64,000 nucleotides of DNA from Tilletia caries. Lineage: Eukaryota > Basidiomycota > Exobasidiomycetes > Tilletiales > Tilletiaceae. The position numbers and the translations under genes are program-made. Under the pieces are notes generated by a model. That model was given only the letters and a program-made list of their open reading frames with translations. It ran no database searches and had not been told where the DNA came from. The stretch lies in assembly GCA_032718865.1 (NCBI GenBank), contig JALUTQ010000004.1, positions 186,001-250,000 on the forward strand, read 5' to 3'. Positions 57,780 through 64,000 of the stretch are shown here, one piece after another. How positions within the stretch are numbered: the stretch's first letter is position 1; each line of letters opens with the position of its first letter.

Positions 57780-60066
57780 CTTTTCCAGAGCGGACACAAC
57801 AAGCCACTTCCGCAGCTGATAGACTCCTCGCAGCCATGCCTTTCCCTGTCCTTACCTGGATGGCATCCACACACACGCATAGTCATGCAAGGTAAAGCAA
57901 AGCCTGAGTCGTTCAGGTAGTGATGAAGTCGCTCTGGGCTCCGTTTGCGCGCGACTGCTGCTGATTCTGACCATCAGCTGGCTTTCAAAGACAACTGACT
58001 CTCCCTATTCCTCATCTCTGCCATGACTCTGACCGTTCCATACCTTCTCCTGTGCATTTTTTCAACGCTGACTGTCTCCGATATATCGCAGGGATGCTTC
58101 ACAAGTAGCTGGATCAATTTTGAAGCCTTTTGGATCATACCTCGCCTCTCTGCGTGCTGGTGACATTTGGATGGCATGCTTATGCTCATATTTTTTGCCC
58201 CATCCATCTCAATAGCTCACCCTCTCTTCTTCCTGATCATCCCCTACTCCTCCCATATGTGTTTACAGTATAGCTCTTTGGAATGCAGCTATTTTTCTCT
58301 CTTCTCGCGTCCACTCTGCTCCTCTGCTACCGTTCTGATCTCATTCAGCCCTTTTTGCTCCTGGTGCCCTTCTCCTTTTCAGTTCCCATACCTACAAGAC
58401 GGTACGTACGCCTTCAAAATTTCTCACGGAGCATCTCTGTATACTCATATACCATTCCGCCATCTTTGGTCTCCTTCCAGGCTCTGGTTGCGTTTCGGCG
58501 ACGTCAGATATCTCCAAATCCTCCGATCAACGGTGAGTACACACTTTCTTGTTATTTCACCGCCCACATCATCTGAACACTCTCTATACAGTATTTCCTG
58601 ACTCAATAGGGTACTCTGGTGCTCGTGAAACCTTTCCGATGTTGATCTGACTCTTTAACGCTCCTACGCATATGCTAATCCTGTTTCTATCCTGTTCTTC
58701 TTAATACACATCATTTTTTTCCTTACCACGCCCCATTCCCTGATCCAAATTTCAGTCTGAAAGATTCTATGAGCTCGCAATGAGCATACCTTTCGAACGC
58801 ATACACTTTTGTTTTGAAGTTCGAGGTGTTGGAAACTCAGGTGCACTTGGTGTACCAAAAAGTGTCTAGGCATACACATCGTGTCATTGTCTGGAAATTG
58901 TGAACTCCCATTCACGACCATCCAACTATTCAGAATTCAACACATAAAAAAATGGTACCTATTTGCTTGCATCATCCCAGAGACCTTTCCTGCCAACTTT
59001 GAGAGTGTTCTGAGCAGTATTGACTCCTCAGGGTAAGAAAAACAGGTTCTCAGTGTTAACTGATTGTTAATCACATAGCCTACCTCAAACGCTGACGGTC
59101 ACTCCTCTGCCGGGAAGCACCAGAGAAGGGATCAAAGCCTACCGGCGCATCACTGATACCTACAGCTGTCCATGAAGCCATCTTTTTCGAATTTCTGATT
59201 GAGAGTGTGGACTATTCTCGCATGTTAGCTTCAGGCGTGTTAAGAGAAGCAGCGACATTGTCGCGGGAATGCTTCCCGTGAGAAGGCCCTTAAGTTTGGA
59301 CATGTATTCGAACGTTGCCTAAAGCTTTATCATACATCAGGTATTGCTGGATAGAACCTATGCCGTGTTTGATGTTCCATGGAGCTGTCCGAGTCCAGTA
59401 TGGAGTATGGATGCATAAGGACGAGCATCATTATTAATTATTATGCATCGATTGACATATATCGAGCCATCCCACGCCGCAAAAGCATTCTTGCAGCTCT
59501 TGATTCCTCCCATAGTATTAAGGGGTAGTACAAGCATCTCCTACAGCTGTTCCGTTGTGTACTAATTAGCAAACTGATGTTCATTGCATGTGAAGGAAGG
59601 AAGCAGGTATAATAAAATTGGCATGCGTTAACAATTACTTCGAGCGTTCCCACGCTTGGAATGAATCTATAAGACTACAAACCACTTCTACAGTATGGAA
59701 GGATATCAGAGAAGAGTTTCCAGGTGTATAGTTGTGCTTTGTTTTGTATGATGATGCCCATTGCGGTGTCAGGGAGCAGGCAGAGCTGTCGGGGAGGAAG
59801 GCTCTGTCAGCTGAGCTTTTCATCTCCTGAGTCACTGAGGGCCTTTAAAGGCTTAAAACCGGCGCACGTTGCTGTAGCAGTACAGTATCTTTCGATCCAG
59901 ACCTTCTTAAATGGCCAAACATTGTAGTCGTTGATCTGGCTGCGAGCATTCCAGCGGAAGGCGAACAGCTGGATGATTTTGTGTGGCTAGGCATTGAGGA
60001 AGGCCACGTGCTAATGCTGAACAGCAGCAGGGCTCAGACATAGTGGAGCCACGTGGCTCTGCGGAC
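57780..60066. other. interior of the inverted-repeat element, no gene seen
   Basis: 2.29 kb, AT-richer than the neighbouring genes, with only short frames that resemble nothing known (for example 58167-58601) and no DDE motif. Confidence 0.5.
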
Positions 60067-60146
60067 GACAGATTCTGTCCTGAGTCCAGCCAGATCCTGG
60101 CTGGTTTTTTGATACGGTTCCTGGCCCGTTCCACGACCAAAATACG
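60067..60146 (-). repeat. right 80-bp inverted repeat of the interrupted element
   Basis: Reverse complement of 57700-57779 with two differences (ACTCAGG for ACCCGGG). Confidence 0.95.
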
Positions 60147-60288
60147 TGCTCAGTCTACCCGGTTGTGTGGGTCAAAAGGCTCCGAGCTCTTCGCGTCTCG
60201 CTTCCCAAATTTTTTTGGACAGGAAGCAAGTCGATGGAGGCAGCGTGTCTGTACGACGTCCACGATATCACCTTGACGAAGTTCGAAG

Positions 60289-63231
60289 ATGGACGCGATG
60301 GCAGATACGCAGAGCGCAAGCAGCGCGAAGGCTGAGCCGGTGCTTTCCGACATCCCGCAAGACCTCGCATTCCTCCTCGAATCCGGCGTCGTGGAAAGCT
60401 CGGAAGAAGCCCCGTCAGCATCTGTCGACGGAAATGGAAATGCTGCTGCGGACGATGGCGCAGGAGGAGCCGCGGAAAGTCAAGAGAAGAGTCTGGCACA
60501 CTATCGTGCTGCTGTCGCTGCAGCTCGAGCGGCCTTGGAAGCTTCGCGCGCGAAGAAATCCGAACATGTGGACGTGCCTATTGCCACTGGCGATGCTACC
60601 GCTACATCGGCTTCTGCGGACACCAACATGGTCGTCGACTCCGAGAACGCTGGCGATGCCGATATCAAGCAGAGCGCACCGATGGACGCGGGCACGGAGA
60701 ACAAGGAGCGGGAAAACGGGGATCGGTCGCTTGACTTGGTAGAAACCCTCACCGCATCAGCATCCGTGCCGCCCAGAAAGCGACGACGTGTCGACCCGGA
60801 CGGCGTGTCTGCCTCTTCCTCCTCATCAGAAGATTCATCCGACTCCGATTCCGACTCAAGCTCAGACTCGGACTCAGACAGCGACCGCTCCTCCTCGACC
60901 GAAACAGCCGCGGCGGCAGGTCGACCTCCCAAAGGCAAAAAGCCAGCCGCGCAGCAGGAACGAGTTGAAAAACTACCTGCCTGGGCCAATAGCAAGAACA
61001 ATGCCGACTCCGACGGGGATGATTTCGACGACTACGACGACGATGAGGATGGTCCCAAGGGCGCCAGTGCAGCCCGAGGACCGACGACCAAGAACGAAAT
61101 CGCCCTCAGCGCACTGACGCTCAACCAACCCGCCCTCGAAGTCATACCCGCCTCCGAGCCGATCCGGTACTTGGGACGAGTGAGCTCTATCATCGGACCT
61201 GTCGTCGTCATTGAGCAGGATGTTCGACGACCCGATGGGGGGAAAGGAAAGGGGCCAATGATGGGTATGGGCGGGTATGACGGGGAGAGCAACGGGCAGG
61301 TTGGACATGATGTGCTGGATACGGGCAGCTTGCTTCTGTTTGAGAACCGGAAAGTCTGTGGAACTGTGAGTTGTGTTTCTGTTGATGATTATAGACCTCT
61401 TGTTGGTCTGTGAGACTGATCAAATTCTGCTTTCTACAGATCTTCGAGACGTTCGGTTCCGTCTTTCAGCCCATGTACACCCTTCGATTCGCGTCGCCCA
61501 GCGACGTCCCTACCCTTGATATGAAGCCACCGAAGTCGAAGCCGGTGGAAGAGGCGGTCAACGCGGTATTAGAAGCGGTACTCACCGAGCAAGTACAGGC
61601 TGAGGACGATGACGGGGACATAGATGGAGCACCGCTTGACTTTAACGTGGACGGCAACGATGTTTCTGCATCGATACTAGAGGTGGATGGAACGATCACT
61701 CAGCCTGTTTCCGACGCGTGCGAAGTGATTCAGGAGGTGGTGGAACAGACTCAGCCTGTCGAGGCAAGCGAACCAATCGAGGCTGCCACTTCGGAATCCG
61801 ATAGCGCTGCCTTGCCAATATCTGCACAGCTTACCACGAAGTCGGAGTCGGAGCCACACCCAGTGTCCGATGCTGCCTCAAGCTCCGACAATGCGACGGC
61901 CGAAGTCGAAGCCGAACCCGAATCCGCGCCGCCCTCGACACCCATGACTGTCGGCACACCAATCTACTACGCTCCCACACGCTCCAACTGCGTCATCACC
62001 TCCTACCTCCGCAAACTCAAAGGATCAGACGCCTCGAACCTGTACGACGAAGAAGTCGCTGAGGAGGAGATGGAGTACAGTGATGATGAGGCGGAGGCGG
62101 AGGCGAAGAGGAAGAAGAAGAAGGGAGGGAAGAAGAAGAAGGAGGGTATGGGTGGAGTTGGGGGTGGCGATGGTGGATCGGAGGTGGCGATGAGAAATGG
62201 TCATGAGGGTGGCGGTGATGGACGTGGGCGTGGACGCGGACGCGGAGCGGATCGAGGACGAGGTCAGGACAGGGGACCAAGGCGCGGTGCCAGTGGACCA
62301 GGAGGACCCGGACGCGGTCGTGGCGGTGCCAGATCATACACCGGCACGGGTGGACCAGGACCTGGTCTGAGACATCGGGATGACATGGGCAGCGCAGACA
62401 CAATGATGACCTCCGCCATGTTCTCTGCAGACTCAGCGGCGCGTTCCTCCTCCTCCTCGGCGATGCCGCTGCCTTCCAGCTTACCCGCTCGTCCGATGTT
62501 CTCGTACGACTTCGATAACGCCAATGACGCCTCAACGAGTGCGGCTTCGGCAACAGCGGCGGCGGGACGGAGGAACATGCCTGCGCCGTATGATGAGCAT
62601 GCTGCTGTGGCTCATACGCTAGCTTTGCCCGCCACCCCAGTCGTCAAACAGCCAGTCGGGGACCACAGTGCGGCTGCTGTGGGAGGGACGTCTGTTCCTC
62701 GTCCTGCTTCCTCATCTCGATGGGATCAGCGAGGACAGAACAACGCTTCTTCTCCGCAATCTCGACCGCATCAGCATCAGCATCAGCAACAGCAACAACA
62801 ACGCCAGCCTCAACCTGCTTCTCCTGCTGTTGCTGAGCAGCCGCAGTCTGACTCGGCAGCCCACGTCGCGCCCCATATCAACCCGCTCTTCGCTCAACAG
62901 TTCTACACCCAGACGGCATACAATAACATCCCATACGCCCAGCAGTCAGCCCAGTATTCTCAGCAAAGTCCCACTGCGCACTACCCACAGCAACATCACC
63001 AGCAGCAGCAACAGCTCCAACATCCACTTCCTCTTATCCCGCCGCAGCCCCAATTCCACCAACAACAACAGAACTGGAACGCGTACTACGCTCAGCAAGG
63101 TTATGCACACCCTTCCGCCTCGATGGGGGGCAACAACAACATGTCGATGGCCATGGCGGGTTATTCGCACCCGAGTTACGGGGGACAACAGATGTCGCAG
63201 ATGCAGAACTATGGCCAGCCGCAAGCACAGA

Positions 63232-63263
<32 letters not shown>

Positions 63264-63326
63264 AACCAACAGCAACAGTCAGGCGCAGGCTCTTACCCAT
63301 TTTATTCTCATCAGTACCAGCAATAG
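60289..63326 (+). CDS. NAF1: H/ACA snoRNP assembly factor NAF1
   Basis: Two exons (60289-61365 and 61440-63326), about 987 residues. An acidic Ser-rich N-terminus precedes the Gar1-like core from about residue 284: YLGRVSSIIGPVVVIEQD, VLDTGSLLLFENRKVCGT joined across the intron to IFETFGSVFQPMYTLRF. The diagnostic post-core segment follows an unusually long acidic insert, at about 529-570: GTPIYYAPTRSNCVITSYLRK and KGSDASNLYDEEVAEEEMEYSDDEAE. A Lys-rich stretch, an Arg/Gly-rich box and a Gln-rich tail complete it. Naf1 binds Cbf5 and stands in for Gar1 while H/ACA snoRNPs are assembled at their genes; nuclear. The start codon lies 127 bases after the mobile element, so the promoter is partly or wholly element-derived. 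Confidence 0.95.
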
Positions 63327-64000
63327 AGTCTCACGTATCTTCAGCAGTGCACACTGGGAGTAAGACGAGCGCTTCAGGATCATTTTGGCGTTGATTGCAG
63401 TTGTGCTGTGTATGAATCTGGCCCGGCTTCTTGGAGGCCAAACTTTTCGATTTGAGAGAGAGAGGTATGTGCAATTCTGCAGCCGCCCCGTGGCTGGATG
63501 AATCTTAGGAGCGTAGAGATCGTTTCGAGAGATGGGATGGGATGATGGACGAGACCGAAAAAAAGGCTTGCTCGTCTGCCGAGCGAAAGTGCGCGGATGT
63601 GTTCTCCCTTTTTGAAGACTTGCTGTGAGATTTGCTACCGATCGTTGCCTGTCCAGTGCCGGCAGTTCTAAAGTTGCGAGAGAAGTCGACGAGAATGTTG
63701 AGAGGGGCCGTTTGCAGTTGTCGTCTGGAATCTGCCGAAAGCCGAAAGCCGGATGGGTTTCCTTGAAAGGACTCGTTATGACATCGTCTACTTCATTCGT
63801 TCGAGTCAAAACATTTCGGCTTCCTCGTTCGGGAGTTTCCGACGCCGCTCATTCAGGAGGGAAAAAAAGTAAACCTGGGAGAAAGGAAAGTCAGCGTGCC
63901 CAGAAGTGCGCGCGCGTCTCCCGCCGTTCTACTGCATGTCCACGTCGCGGTCGACTCCCGGTTTAGGTGCATGCACGCTCTGCGCCATCGCAGCTGTCGC
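63327..64000. other. NAF1 3' flank, no gene recognised
   Basis: Short frames on both strands lack recognisable domains. The stretch may include the upstream region of a gene beyond the window. Confidence 0.4.

Larger units (their letters stand above)
53325..60161. mobile_element. inverted-repeat DNA element, interrupted near its left end by another transposon
   Basis: Arms 57700-57779 and 60067-60146 are reverse complements, 78 of 80 identical; outside them the termini keep weaker symmetry (GGG.AG near the left tip, CT.CCC near the right). The 9-mer GTTGTGTGG stands at 53316-53324 and again at 60162-60170, as a target-site duplication once the 4.35-kb insertion at 53334-57685 is discounted. 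The element proper is therefore about 2.5 kb. Its interior is visibly less GC-rich than neighbouring genes and has no transposase-like frame, so it looks non-autonomous. Long arms plus 9-10-base duplications are usual for Mutator-like elements, but that class is inferred. It ends 127 bases before the NAF1 start codon. Confidence 0.7.

Noticed and set aside
58167..58601. 144-residue frame within the AT-richer inverted-repeat element
   Set aside because: Low-complexity Ser/Phe/Leu content, no transposase or other motif.

Overview
The window reads as nuclear DNA of a GC-rich, intron-bearing basidiomycete fungus. Introns are short (about 60-160 bases), begin mostly GTGAGT/GTAAG and end CAG. Proteins carry long Ser/Gly/Pro/Gln tracts, and the gene families are fungal: a Knr4/Smi1 regulator, a very large diaphanous-type formin, an Sfi1-type centrin-binding protein and a fused two-half phosphofructokinase. 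A smut-related lineage (Ustilaginomycotina) would fit, but that placement is inference. No bacterial, viral or organellar genes, no rRNA or tRNA gene and no CRISPR array were seen.

Layout, left to right. 1-504: the 3' end of an RBM5/RBM10-like splicing factor (+). 505-2978: a gene-free stretch holding a 2-kb inverted-repeat element with a 6-base direct repeat (630-2606). 2979-4940: CaM-kinase-like kinase (+). 5853-8957: SMI1/KNR4 (-). 9734-13293: TPR protein (+). 14452-21379: formin (+). 21937-23694: ZIP-family metal transporter (-). 24270-26959: 6-phosphofructokinase (+). 27320-29619: CCR4/NGL-type endonuclease/exonuclease/phosphatase, with a 14-base microexon (+). 29996-33648: armadillo/RAP1GDS1-like protein (-). 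33926-37639: Sfi1-like protein (+). 37640-40243: a repeat-rich gene desert. 40244-44592: unrecognised coiled-coil protein (-). 45603-49762: BYE1-like PHD-TFIIS-SPOC protein (+). 50184-51750: PPPDE/DeSI protease (-). 51887-53147: exosome subunit CSL4 (+), head to head with the previous gene. 53316-60170: a nest of two mobile elements. 60289-63326: H/ACA snoRNP assembly factor NAF1 (+). 63327-64000: no gene recognised.

The most unusual part is 53.3-60.2 kb. A 4.35-kb DNA transposon (53334-57685) has 66-base terminal inverted repeats, each with two copies of a 15-base box, and perfect 9-base flanking repeats. It carries an apparently intact DDE (Tc1/mariner-IS630 superfamily) transposase and, on the opposite strand, a second multi-exon gene of unknown function. 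It sits 9 bases inside the left end of another inverted-repeat element (57.7-60.16 kb, 80-base arms 78/80 identical), which itself has 9-base direct repeats and ends only 127 bases before the NAF1 start codon.

Most other genes are housekeeping. Several concern cell polarity and the cytoskeleton (formin, SMI1/KNR4, Sfi1, the GDS-like armadillo protein). Others concern RNA metabolism (RBM-like factor, BYE1, CSL4, NAF1, NGL-like nuclease). Gene order gives no sign of co-transcription beyond shared divergent promoters. Exon boundaries were placed by hand from splice consensus, reading-frame continuity and family motifs; those flagged as alternatives are uncertain.
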